Below, piece by piece: positions 1 to 5,632 of a stretch of 5,993 bases of DNA. The translations under genes were made by a program, and so were the position numbers. The notes beneath the pieces were generated by a model that was given only the letters and a program-made list of their open reading frames with translations, ran no database searches and had not been told where the DNA came from. The DNA comes from an uncultured Pelosinus sp. Its GTDB lineage: Bacteria; Bacillota; Negativicutes; UMGS1260. The stretch lies in contig URQW01000138.1 in NCBI GenBank assembly GCA_900550105.1, positions 1 to 5,993 of the forward strand, written 5' to 3'. Position 1 is the first letter of the stretch; each line of letters starts with the position of its first letter.

Positions 1-639
1 GACTGTATCAAGCGCACAGGACTCGGAAGCAACGACATAGCCTTCGTGGAGTTTACCTAAGCAAAGCGGACGATAGCCCTGGGGATCGCGAACGCCAATG
101 AGTTTGTCCTTTGTCATAATAACAAGGCAATAAGCGCCCTCGATTTTGACCAGACTTTCTAAGATCTTCTCTTCGATTGTTTCTTTGGTTGACCGGGCAA
201 TTAAGTTTACAATAACTTCACTGTCCATAGTGGTCTGAAAAACACTGCCAGCTGCTTCCAACTGTTGCCGCACGGAACCAGCATTTGTCAGATTGCCATT
301 ATGAGCCAAACTCATTTGACCACCGGCAAAGCTAACCATGAGCGGTTGCGTATTGACAAGCATGCTCGAACCTGTTGTGGAATAACGCACATGACCGATA
401 GCAAGGTGGGCCGGCTGCGTCGGCACGCCGTTACGAAACACGTGGCTGACAAGCCCCATTCCTTTCATAACGTCCATATGATGTCCGTCACTAACGGTAA
501 TACCAGCGCTTTCTTGGCCGCGGTGCTGTAGTGAGTAAAGTCCCCAGAAGGTCGTTTCTGCTACATAATCCTGTCGGGAAAAAACGCCAAAGACGCCGCA
601 CTCTTCATGGAACTTATCATCTAAAATCTTACAGGTCAT
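1..639 (-). CDS. purF: Amidophosphoribosyltransferase (PurF), N-terminal part, cut by window edge
   Basis: This is the first enzyme of de novo purine synthesis. It transfers the amide nitrogen of glutamine to PRPP to give 5-phosphoribosylamine. The 213 visible codons run in frame to the left edge and cover nearly the whole Ntn-type glutaminase domain. Cys14 in EECGVFGV should become the N-terminal nucleophile after removal of a 13-residue propeptide, as in the Bacillus-type enzyme. Other family motifs visible are LQHRGQESAG (37-46), GHVRYSTTG (82-90), AHNGN (112-116, oxyanion and glutamine binding), DSE (139-141), GVRDPQGYRPL (182-192) and ASESCALD (204-211). The phosphoribosyltransferase domain and any iron-sulfur cysteines lie beyond the window. 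The ATG at 637-639 is preceded by AGGAGG (646-651) with 6 bases between. It is third in purE-purC-purF, 27 bases after the purC stop. The identity is secure. Confidence 0.97.
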   Translation of the reverse strand, partial: MTCKILDDKFHEECGVFGVFSRQDYVAETTFWGLYSLQHRGQESAGITVSDGHHMDVMKGMGLVSHVFRNGVPTQPAHLAIGHVRYSTTGSSMLVNTQPLMVSFAGGQMSLAHNGNLTNAGSVRQQLEAAGSVFQTTMDSEVIVNLIARSTKETIEEKILESLVKIEGAYCLVIMTKDKLIGVRDPQGYRPLCLGKLHEGYVVASESCALDTV

Positions 640-666
640 AGAGAGCCTCCTTTTTTTCCCAACCTA

Positions 667-1383
667 TTATAAAGTTTCACCGGTGAGTCGTTTTAACACT
701 TCTTTATAAGCATCTTCTACATTGCCCAAATCACGACGGAAACGATCTTTGTCAAGTTTCTGTTTCGTTTCGCTATCCCAGAAACGGCAGGTATCAGGAG
801 AAATTTCGTCGCCTAACAGCACTTCGCCTTTATGCGTGCCAAATTCCAATTTAAAGTCAATCAGTTCAATTTTCTTTTCTTTCAGATAGTCTGTCAAAAT
901 TTTATTGATTTTAAGAGCCATATCTTCCATGGTTTTAACTTGTTCCGGCGTAGCTAAACCCATAGCGGCAATATGAAAATCATTGATTAAGGGATCGCCA
1001 AGATCGTCATTTTTATAGTACATTTCTACGATTGTAGTTGGCATTTTACGGCCTTCTTCCCAGCCGATTCGTTTTGCCAAGCTGCCTGCCGCAATATTAC
1101 GGACAACAACTTCTACTGGAAGAATTTCTAATTTTTTAACAAGCATTTCACGATCACTGAGCTGTTTTACAAAATGATGATGAATGCCTTCTTTGCTCAA
1201 AAGTTCAAAGAAAAAAGTGGAAATTTTATTATTTAAAACGCCTTTATTAGCAATTGTACCTTTTTTCTCGCCATTAAAAGCCGTTGCATCATCTTTAAAA
1301 TAAACTACATATTCATCAGGATTTTCTGCTTGGAATACACATTTTGCTTTGCCTTCATAAAGTGGTTTTACTTGATCTGCCAT
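667..1383 (-). CDS. purC: Phosphoribosylaminoimidazole-succinocarboxamide synthase (SAICAR synthetase)
   Basis: This cytosolic ATP-dependent ligase joins CAIR and aspartate to form SAICAR, the step after PurE. The 238-residue product has the usual length of the bacterial monofunctional enzyme. Family motifs visible are LYEGKAKCVF (8-17, nucleotide-binding start), VEVVVRNIAAGS (90-101), LIDFKLEFG (174-182), GDEISPDTCRFWD (191-203) and LDKDRFRRDLG (210-220). The ATG at 1383 is preceded by AGGGGGAG, which lies inside the last codons of purE, and only two bases separate the two genes. Translational coupling with purE is therefore likely. Nothing in the sequence looks truncated or unusual. Confidence 0.97.
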   Translation of the reverse strand: MADQVKPLYEGKAKCVFQAENPDEYVVYFKDDATAFNGEKKGTIANKGVLNNKISTFFFELLSKEGIHHHFVKQLSDREMLVKKLEILPVEVVVRNIAAGSLAKRIGWEEGRKMPTTIVEMYYKNDDLGDPLINDFHIAAMGLATPEQVKTMEDMALKINKILTDYLKEKKIELIDFKLEFGTHKGEVLLGDEISPDTCRFWDSETKQKLDKDRFRRDLGNVEDAYKEVLKRLTGETL

Positions 1384-1385
1384 GG

Positions 1386-1877
1386 TTATTCTCCCCCTAA
1401 TTGTTCTTGTAATTTACGATTTTTTTCTCTTACTTCAGCAGCCATCGTCTGACGATGACCTTCTAACTTTGTCTGAATTTCTTTATTGCTAACCGCTAAA
1501 ATCTGAGCGGCAAATAAAGCAGCATTTTTAGCACCGTTGATTGCCATGGTTGCCACAGGAATACCAGAAGGCATCTGTACCATAGCCAGCAGCGAATCAA
1601 CACCGCCAAGTGACACCTCAATCGGTACAGCAACAACTGGCAATGTAGTAAAGCTTGCTACAACGCCTGCCAAGTGAGCGGCAGCGCCAGCAGCTGCAAT
1701 AATCACGCCAATACCTCTGTCTCTAGCACCTTCGGCGAAAACTTTTACATCTTCTGGTGTCCGATGCGCCGAAGCGACAATTACTTCTGTTTCAATGGCA
1801 AAATCTTTCAGACAATCATAGGCCGGTTTTAATTTTGGCCAATCTGAATTACTGCCCATGATAATAGCGACTTTCAT
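1386..1877 (-). CDS. purE: N5-carboxyaminoimidazole ribonucleotide mutase (PurE, class I type)
   Basis: PurE produces CAIR in de novo purine synthesis. Class I enzymes rearrange N5-CAIR, which is supplied by PurK. The 163-residue product matches class I PurE. It shows GSNSDWPKL (8-16), SAHRTPEDV (36-44, with catalytic-type His38), AAAGAAAHLAGVVA (61-74) and GVDSLLAMVQMPSGIPV (92-108). I chose the ATG at 1877 because GGGAGG (1885-1890) sits 7 bases upstream. A longer in-frame reading from a TTG at 1898 would turn that Shine-Dalgarno sequence into coding sequence. No purK is visible next to it, so a distant PurK has to be assumed if this is a true N5-CAIR mutase. It heads the tight purE-purC-purF cluster. 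Confidence 0.96.
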   Translation of the reverse strand: MKVAIIMGSNSDWPKLKPAYDCLKDFAIETEVIVASAHRTPEDVKVFAEGARDRGIGVIIAAAGAAAHLAGVVASFTTLPVVAVPIEVSLGGVDSLLAMVQMPSGIPVATMAINGAKNAALFAAQILAVSNKEIQTKLEGHRQTMAAEVREKNRKLQEQLGGE

Positions 1878-1884
1878 GTCTTTT

Positions 1885-1890
1885 CCTCCC
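1885..1890 (-). promoter_or_regulatory. Ribosome binding site that fixes the purE start
   Basis: GGGAGG lies 7 bases before the ATG at 1877. It selects this start over the upstream in-frame TTG at 1898, which would read through the site as codons for Leu-Gly-Gly. Confidence 0.85.
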
Positions 1891-1909
1891 AATTCCAAAA
1901 TGAAGTGAA

Positions 1910-1955
1910 TTGAAAACCCAGATACTAAGGAGAATCCTTAAGAATCTGGGTTCAA
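1910..1955 (-). terminator. Long hairpin between pbuG and purE, possible weak or partial terminator
   Basis: Read on the minus strand, TTGAACCCAGAT (1944-1955) pairs with ATCTGGGT-TT-TCAA (1910-1923), with two extra U residues. An inner helix TAAGGA/TCCTTA (1935-1940 with 1926-1931) closes a UUC loop. The structure follows the pbuG stop by about 20 bases and ends about 32 bases before purE. Only four U residues follow the main GC-rich stem, and part of that U run can be drawn into the outer helix. It therefore looks like a poor terminator, or a processing or stability element, that could let transcription continue into purE. The stem is certain from the sequence; the function is inferred. Confidence 0.5.
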
Positions 1956-1975
1956 TATATATTTTAAAACAGCCT

Positions 1976-3346
1976 CTACTCGTTCAGGAAAATAAAGCGA
2001 GCAATAACTAAGACTGCCAAAATGTAAACAATTGGATGAACTTCCCGACCACGGCCTGTTACTAGCTTCAATAAGGGATAAAAGACAAGACCGACGGAAA
2101 TGCCATTAGCAATACTATAAGTAAGCGGCATCAATACAATCGTGAAAAAGGCAGGAAGCGATTCGGTAAAATCAGTGAAATCTATTTTCACGATACCTTC
2201 CATCATTAAAGCGCCAACAATAATCAAAGCTGGAGCCGTTGCCGCGTCAGGAATGAGACTGGCCAGCGGCGAAAGAAACAGTGAAAAAATAAAGAGAATC
2301 CCGCAGACAATCGCCGTAAGACCAGTGCGACCACCAGCGCCAACGCCTGCCGCGCTTTCGACGAATGCCGTAATAGTACTTGTACCAAGCAGAGAGCCTA
2401 AGCTTACGCCAGCAGCATCCACCATCATTGCCTTACCAATACCAGGGAAATTTCCTTGTTTATCAATCAGACCGGCCTTGGTAGCCGTACCGACAAGCGT
2501 TCCCATCGTATCAAATAACTCAACAAACGTAAAAGTAAAGATGATCGTCATAAGTCCCATGTTTAAAGCGCCAGCAATATCAAGAGCGCCAAAAGCGTTA
2601 TGACTAAAGTCAGGCATCGCAATAGGACTAAAGTTTGCCGGAACTTTCACAACACCACAAGTAATCCCCACGATAGTTGTCACTAAGATACCAATCAACA
2701 TTGCGCCTTTTACTTGTCTAGCCATAAGAACAACCATTAAAACAATACCGAAAACAGTTAACAATACGTCTTTATCAGCTAATTTTCCCATTTCAATAAT
2801 TGTTTCAAACGAAAGAGGCGTGCCATTGCCATGATTCGCAGCAATTTTTTCTAAAGTAGGCGGAATTAAGGACAAACGAATACTCATCAAACCGGAAAGT
2901 TTCAAACCAATAATCGTAATAAATAAGCCAATCCCCACTGTAATCGCATATTTTAGCGAAGCTGGCATTCCTTCCACGAGAAGCTGACGAATATGAGTCA
3001 CCGTAAGTAAAATAAAAATAATACCAGAAATAAAAACAGCACCTAACGCAACCTGCCACGTAACGCCCATACCAATAACGACAGTAAAAGCATAGAAAGC
3101 GTTTAATCCCATACCAGGTGCCAAACAGATTGGATAATTAACAAATAAGCCCATCATAATGGTAACAATGCCCGCGCCAAGCGACGTTGCCAGAAGTACG
3201 GCATTCTTGTCCATCCCGGCAGCACTTAAAATGCTCGGATTCACAAATAGGATGTAGGCCATGGTCATAAATGTAGTAATACCAGCCACTACTTCGGTTT
3301 TTACATCAGTGTTGCGCTCGGATAAAGCAAAAAACTTTTCTAACAT
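1976..3346 (-). CDS. pbuG: Guanine/hypoxanthine permease, AzgA/PbuG-type NCS2 family
   Basis: This is a multi-spanning inner-membrane transporter for purine bases, probably guanine and hypoxanthine with proton symport, from family knowledge. The 456-residue product is close to the usual 430-460. It shows the characteristic GITTFMTMAYILFVNPSIL (22-40), APGMGLNAFYAFTVV (76-90), FVELFDTMGTLVG (274-286) and GTSTITAFVES with GAGGRTGLTA (321-345), plus many hydrophobic segments. I chose the ATG at 3346 because AAGGAGAG (3353-3360) is 6 bases upstream. The frame stays open back to a TTG at 3502, but that extension would run through the riboswitch terminator and is not expected to be translated. The guanine riboswitch in its leader supports the substrate assignment. 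purE-purC-purF follow on the same strand. Confidence 0.93.
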   Translation of the reverse strand: MLEKFFALSERNTDVKTEVVAGITTFMTMAYILFVNPSILSAAGMDKNAVLLATSLGAGIVTIMMGLFVNYPICLAPGMGLNAFYAFTVVIGMGVTWQVALGAVFISGIIFILLTVTHIRQLLVEGMPASLKYAITVGIGLFITIIGLKLSGLMSIRLSLIPPTLEKIAANHGNGTPLSFETIIEMGKLADKDVLLTVFGIVLMVVLMARQVKGAMLIGILVTTIVGITCGVVKVPANFSPIAMPDFSHNAFGALDIAGALNMGLMTIIFTFTFVELFDTMGTLVGTATKAGLIDKQGNFPGIGKAMMVDAAGVSLGSLLGTSTITAFVESAAGVGAGGRTGLTAIVCGILFIFSLFLSPLASLIPDAATAPALIIVGALMMEGIVKIDFTDFTESLPAFFTIVLMPLTYSIANGISVGLVFYPLLKLVTGRGREVHPIVYILAVLVIARFIFLNE

Positions 3347-3430
3347 CCTTTTCTCTCCTTTGTCTTTGGAACTGCTTCGATTTTCTTCCTTATCCAGCCT
3401 TGCTAAACAAATAGCATCGCCACAAGCCGC

Positions 3431-3485
3431 AAAAAAAATACCCGAACAGGAAATTTGCATGCAGAGCGAAAAATCCTGCTCGGGT
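3431..3485 (-). terminator. Riboswitch-controlled intrinsic terminator in the pbuG leader
   Basis: ACCCGAGCAGGA (3474-3485) pairs with TCCTGTTCGGGT (3440-3451) over 12 base pairs, including one G-U pair. A 22-base loop lies between them, and one A followed by eight U residues comes after the stem. It sits between the purine aptamer and the permease gene. This is the expected OFF conformation of a guanine riboswitch expression platform when ligand is bound. Confidence 0.93.
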
Positions 3486-3522
3486 TTCTTTCCTATTAGC
3501 AATACAATAGCAAAGGCCGAAC
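3478..3522 (-). promoter_or_regulatory. Candidate antiterminator of the guanine riboswitch
   Basis: On the minus strand GTTCGG (3517-3522) can pair with CCGAGC (3478-3483), which is the 5' arm of the terminator. The hairpin continues inside with CUUU/AAAG (3512-3515 with 3488-3491) and CUAUU/AAUAG (3506-3510 with 3493-3497). GTTCGG copies part of the terminator's own 3' arm. Alternatively CGGGT in the 3' strand of aptamer helix P1 can pair with ACCCG of the terminator, which couples more directly to ligand binding. Both pairings are visible; which one forms is inference. Confidence 0.6.
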
Positions 3523-3529
3523 AATTTCA

Positions 3530-3596
3530 CCCGTAGTCAGGCAATTTACGGTTACCTGGTAGAAACATCTGAGCCATATCCTCAACTTTATACGAG
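3530..3596 (-). ncRNA. Guanine (purine) riboswitch aptamer
   Basis: This cis-acting RNA binds guanine or hypoxanthine and shuts off the downstream gene. Helix P1 is CTCGTA (3591-3596) with TACGGG (3530-3535). Helix P2 is TTGAG/CTCAG enclosing the conserved loop GATATGG. The joining segment GTTTCTACC is intact. Helix P3 is CAGGTAA/TTGCCTG around the loop CCGTAAA, so both kissing loops are present. The segment TGACTAC carries a C at the ligand-discriminating position (C74 in xpt numbering), where adenine riboswitches have U. That predicts guanine/hypoxanthine specificity. A terminator follows downstream, consistent with an OFF switch ahead of pbuG. Confidence 0.96.
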
Positions 3597-3618
3597 CCTT
3601 ATGAGTTTTTACAAACCT

Positions 3619-3647
3619 ATTTTACCAGTCCCCTCGGAGGGTGTCAA
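3619..3647 (-). promoter_or_regulatory. Sigma-A-type promoter of the riboswitch-pbuG transcript
   Basis: The -35 box TTGACA (3642-3647) is a perfect match. The -10 box TAAAAT (3619-3624) matches at five of six positions, and the spacer is 17 bases. The predicted start of transcription is near 3612, about 16 bases before the aptamer begins. The spacer contains the inverted repeat CCCTC-C-GAGGG (3631-3641), which may be chance or a protein site. Confidence 0.88.
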
Positions 3648-3653
3648 CAGGAA

Positions 3654-3668
3654 TCTGAACCTTTCAGA
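3654..3668 (-). other. Small hairpin after the diguanylate cyclase gene
   Basis: TCTGAA-AGG-TTCAGA is a perfect 6-base-pair stem with a 3-base loop, starting 7 bases after the stop codon of the cyclase gene. It has no U-tract and is AT-rich. If it ends that transcript it is a weak terminator, so some read-through into the purine promoter region is possible. Confidence 0.35.
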
Positions 3669-3675
3669 CTTTTCT

Positions 3676-4671
3676 CTACATATCGTTCGGGTTTTTTGCG
3701 AGTTCTCCCAAAGTCACTCGATTTCTGCCGTTTCGCTTTGACAAATAGAGCGCTTGATCGGCATAATGAATCAAATCTTCGGGACTTGGCTGCTGGTTAA
3801 ACCTCCCCCAAGTTAAGCCAACGCTGACCGTAACATAAGCGGCTACTGGTGAGTGTTCATGACGCAATTTCAGGGATTCTACGGCAATTCTGAGAGACTC
3901 CGCCGCTGCTAAAGCGTCTGGCAGCGAAAGATCTCTCGCTACTAAAACAAATTCCTCGCCGCCATACCGAGCAGCTAACTGATTTTCTGTTGCTAAACTA
4001 TTGATAGCCTGGGCAATTTTCCGCAGCACTTCATCGCCTGCTACATGACCATAGGCATCATTGTAGAGCTTAAAACAGTCTACATCAAGCAAGATAAGGC
4101 AAATCATTTGTTCCGACGAAACCTCGCGACAAGCTTTCGCTAAAAATTCGTCAAAAGAGCGTCGATTGGGAATTCCGGTTAAACCGTCAATAGCGGTCAT
4201 TTGTCTCAGTTTTTCATTCATCAGCTGCAGCTGCTTAGCCGCCACTACCAGCTCTTGTTCCCGTCGCTGACTGCAATCAATCTGTTCTTTCAAACGAAGA
4301 GCTGCCCGAACTCGCGCTAAAAGTTCTACTCGCTTCAAAGGCTTAGTCATATAATCAGACGCACCACAGGCAAAAGCCGCTGATAAACGTTCTGGCGACT
4401 GATCTGCCGTCACCATTAACACGGGAACATGTTTGTATTCTTGCATCGCTTTAATTCTTTTTAAAAGCGCAATTCCATCAGGATCAGGCATAAGGATATC
4501 TAAAATAATCAAGTCAATAGTCGTTGCACCACCAGAAATTGCAGCAACAAGATTTTCACAGCATTCTCGTCCGTTGGCTGCTTCTAAGCACTCCAAATAG
4601 TCGGCATCAGTTAGATAAGTGCGAATAAGCAGTCTGCTTTCAGCGGAATCATCAACAATCAATATCGACAT
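3676..4671 (-). CDS. Response regulator with diguanylate cyclase output (REC-GGDEF, PleD-like)
   Basis: The predicted role is phosphorylation-controlled synthesis of cyclic di-GMP from two GTP. The 331-residue protein begins with a receiver domain of about 125 residues: acidic pair Asp7-Asp8, phospho-acceptor Asp58 in LIILDILMPDPDG, Thr88 and Lys110 in MTKPL. A helical linker (about 126-160) leads to the GGDEF domain, which starts at DGLTGIPNRRSFD. It has Asp196 in LLDVDCFK, NDAYGHVAGDEVL (204-216), the signature RYGGEEF (235-241) and the closing SKRNGRNRV (311-319). The I-site position, normally RxxD five residues before GGEEF, reads TENQ (228-231), so feedback inhibition at this site is probably lost. 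The ATG at 4671 follows AAGGAAGGTGG closely. No partner histidine kinase is visible, and the gene appears to be a single transcription unit. The domain assignment is secure; the signal it answers is unknown. Confidence 0.95.
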   Translation of the reverse strand: MSILIVDDSAESRLLIRTYLTDADYLECLEAANGRECCENLVAAISGGATTIDLIILDILMPDPDGIALLKRIKAMQEYKHVPVLMVTADQSPERLSAAFACGASDYMTKPLKRVELLARVRAALRLKEQIDCSQRREQELVVAAKQLQLMNEKLRQMTAIDGLTGIPNRRSFDEFLAKACREVSSEQMICLILLDVDCFKLYNDAYGHVAGDEVLRKIAQAINSLATENQLAARYGGEEFVLVARDLSLPDALAAAESLRIAVESLKLRHEHSPVAAYVTVSVGLTWGRFNQQPSPEDLIHYADQALYLSKRNGRNRVTLGELAKNPNDM

Positions 4672-4729
4672 AAAGCCACCTTCCTTTTCGAAAATCTACT
4701 TACCATAATATTTTATGTAACAAGGCAGC

Positions 4730-4763
4730 AAAAAGCCCCTGCATAATAGTAGATGCAAGGGCT
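4730..4763 (-). terminator. Rho-independent terminator of the YczE-like gene
   Basis: On the minus strand AGCCCTTGCAT (4753-4763) pairs with ATGCAGGGGCT (4734-4744) with a single mismatch and an 8-base loop, followed by five U residues (4730-4734). It begins about 35 bases after the stop at 4799 and separates that gene from the cyclase gene. There is no T-run on the plus-strand side, so it acts in one direction. Confidence 0.85.
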
Positions 4764-4798
4764 CAGACTGTCGACAAAAAGACAAATCACTTCTATGA

Positions 4799-5500
4799 TT
4801 ACAAAATTCTGCTTGGGATAGAAATATCATGTTCTTCACTTTTTCTGTTTTCAGGTAAAAGCAAAAATGTGAGCGTTTGAAACTTCAAAGTGAAAAAACG
4901 TACCATATAGCCAATAATCAAGGCTGCAATAACAGTTCCTTCACGAACACCGGACAGCTTTCCCAACATAATCATGCAGAGTATTCCGGCAATCACTGTC
5001 ATACTGCTGTCCGAAATCACACGGACAACACCATATTCTTTGCACAGAACCTTGGCAAGCGTGCGGATAAATGCATCGCCAGAAAGCATGACGACATCAG
5101 CAATTACTTCCAGATATGCACCAAAAGCAATAATAGCACAACCAATCAGCAATGAAATAATCATTACCAGATACGCCTGTGGTGCAAAACCAGATAGCAC
5201 TATCATGGATAAATCAATAAAGGAACCAAAGAAAAAGCAGATAACGACCTGTAAAAGTAATTCCAGCTTATTCGCAGCTTTCCGAAGTATAATCAGTTGT
5301 ATCAAAACTAATAAAATATTGAATAGGATTGTCCAGTTGCCAAGTGATAGTTTAGGAATAATCAGTGATAAACTGTAGGGTATCGCTGCAATGGGAGAAG
5401 CGCCAAGTGCTGCTTTAGTGACAAACGCAACGCCAAAAGCGTTAAAGAACAAACCAAATATAAATATAATGTACCGCTTTACTAAATTTTTCTTATTCAT
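4799..5500 (-). CDS. YczE/YyaS-type (DUF6198) integral membrane protein
   Basis: The 233-residue protein has about six hydrophobic spans (roughly 8-30, 53-72, 79-100, 108-135, 163-180 and 186-204), a basic N-terminus and a hydrophilic tail from about 216. Family-like features are FGVAFVTKAALGASPIAAIP (22-41), WTILFNILLVLIQ (56-68), FGSFIDLSM (91-99) and a closing GVREGTVIAALIIGYMVRFF (184-203). These match the YczE group of Bacillota membrane proteins, whose biochemical function is not established; a transport or export role is only a guess. The ATG at 5500 follows AAGGAG at an unusually long spacing of 13 bases, and no better in-frame start is seen. The gene lies downstream of a MarR regulator gene with two candidate operators between them, so MarR control is likely. 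A terminator follows the gene. Confidence 0.82.
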   Translation of the reverse strand: MNKKNLVKRYIIFIFGLFFNAFGVAFVTKAALGASPIAAIPYSLSLIIPKLSLGNWTILFNILLVLIQLIILRKAANKLELLLQVVICFFFGSFIDLSMIVLSGFAPQAYLVMIISLLIGCAIIAFGAYLEVIADVVMLSGDAFIRTLAKVLCKEYGVVRVISDSSMTVIAGILCMIMLGKLSGVREGTVIAALIIGYMVRFFTLKFQTLTFLLLPENRKSEEHDISIPSRIL

Positions 5501-5535
5501 CTTTCTAAATTGTCTCCTTATAGGTTAAACGATCA

Positions 5536-5564
5536 TAAATACAATGCATTGTATATTATTGCAA
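5536..5564 (-). promoter_or_regulatory. Candidate promoter of the YczE-like gene, overlapping an operator
   Basis: The -35-like box TTGCAA (5559-5564) is 17 bases from a poor -10 box TATTTA (5536-5541). A better -10 candidate, TATGAT (5532-5537), lies nearby but lacks a good -35 at normal spacing. In either case the palindrome at 5539-5554 falls in the spacer or overlaps the -10, the usual place for a repressor to block RNA polymerase. The exact boxes are uncertain. Confidence 0.35.
5539..5554. promoter_or_regulatory. Perfect 16-bp palindrome, candidate MarR operator O1 (proximal)
   Basis: ATACAATGCATTGTAT is a perfect palindrome about 40 bases before the start codon of the YczE-like gene. 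It shares ATACAA-N4-TTGTAT with the site at 5601-5616. Palindromes of this size and AT-content are typical of dimeric MarR-family repressors, and a MarR gene lies immediately upstream. Binding by that protein is inferred. Confidence 0.65.
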
Positions 5565-5594
5565 GACTTATTTAAAAATTACTGCTCCCAAGCG

Positions 5595-5622
5595 AGATAT
5601 ATACAACGGATTGTATATATCT
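5595..5622. promoter_or_regulatory. 28-bp inverted repeat, candidate MarR operator O2 (distal)
   Basis: AGATATATACAA (5595-5606) and TTGTATATATCT (5611-5622) form a perfect inverted repeat with 12-base arms around CGGA. Its core, ATACAA-N4-TTGTAT at 5601-5616, is the motif also found at 5539-5554. The two centres are 62 bp apart, close to six helical turns. It begins 10 bases past the MarR stop codon. It could fold in RNA, but the stem is AT-rich and has no U-tract, so an operator is likelier than a terminator. Confidence 0.65.
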
Positions 5623-5632
5623 TTAAAATTTT

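Noticed and set aside
265..531. Plus-strand open reading frame of 88 codons
   Set aside because: It lies entirely inside the minus-strand purF reading frame, which has intact family motifs, and it has no recognisable domain.
1956..2010. Promoter for purE in the AT-rich stretch after the pbuG stop (TATATT-like -10)
   Set aside because: No acceptable -35 box is present at normal spacing. It remains possible but unsupported.
2142..2603. Plus-strand open reading frame of 153 codons inside pbuG
   Set aside because: It is antisense to the conserved permease coding sequence, with low-complexity composition (Ala, Pro, Ile) as expected from a membrane protein read backwards.
2805..3059. Minus-strand alternative-frame reading frame inside pbuG
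   Set aside because: It is an out-of-frame overlap with the permease gene and has no ribosome binding site or family features.
3261..3536. Plus-strand reading frame across the pbuG start and leader
   Set aside because: It is antisense to the permease N-terminus and the riboswitch expression platform, both of which explain this sequence.
4702..4731. Promoter for the diguanylate cyclase gene (TTGCTG with TATTAT or TATGGT)
   Set aside because: Spacing is 15 or 18 bases, box matches are weak, and the -35 overlaps the preceding terminator's U-tract, so I cannot support it.
4769..4776. TGTCGACA palindrome between the YczE-like gene and its terminator
   Set aside because: An 8-base palindrome is expected by chance, and it has no partner copy or positional logic.
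4877..5378. Two plus-strand reading frames opposite the YczE-like gene
   Set aside because: Both are antisense shadows of a membrane protein with clear hydrophobic segments, and neither resembles a known family.
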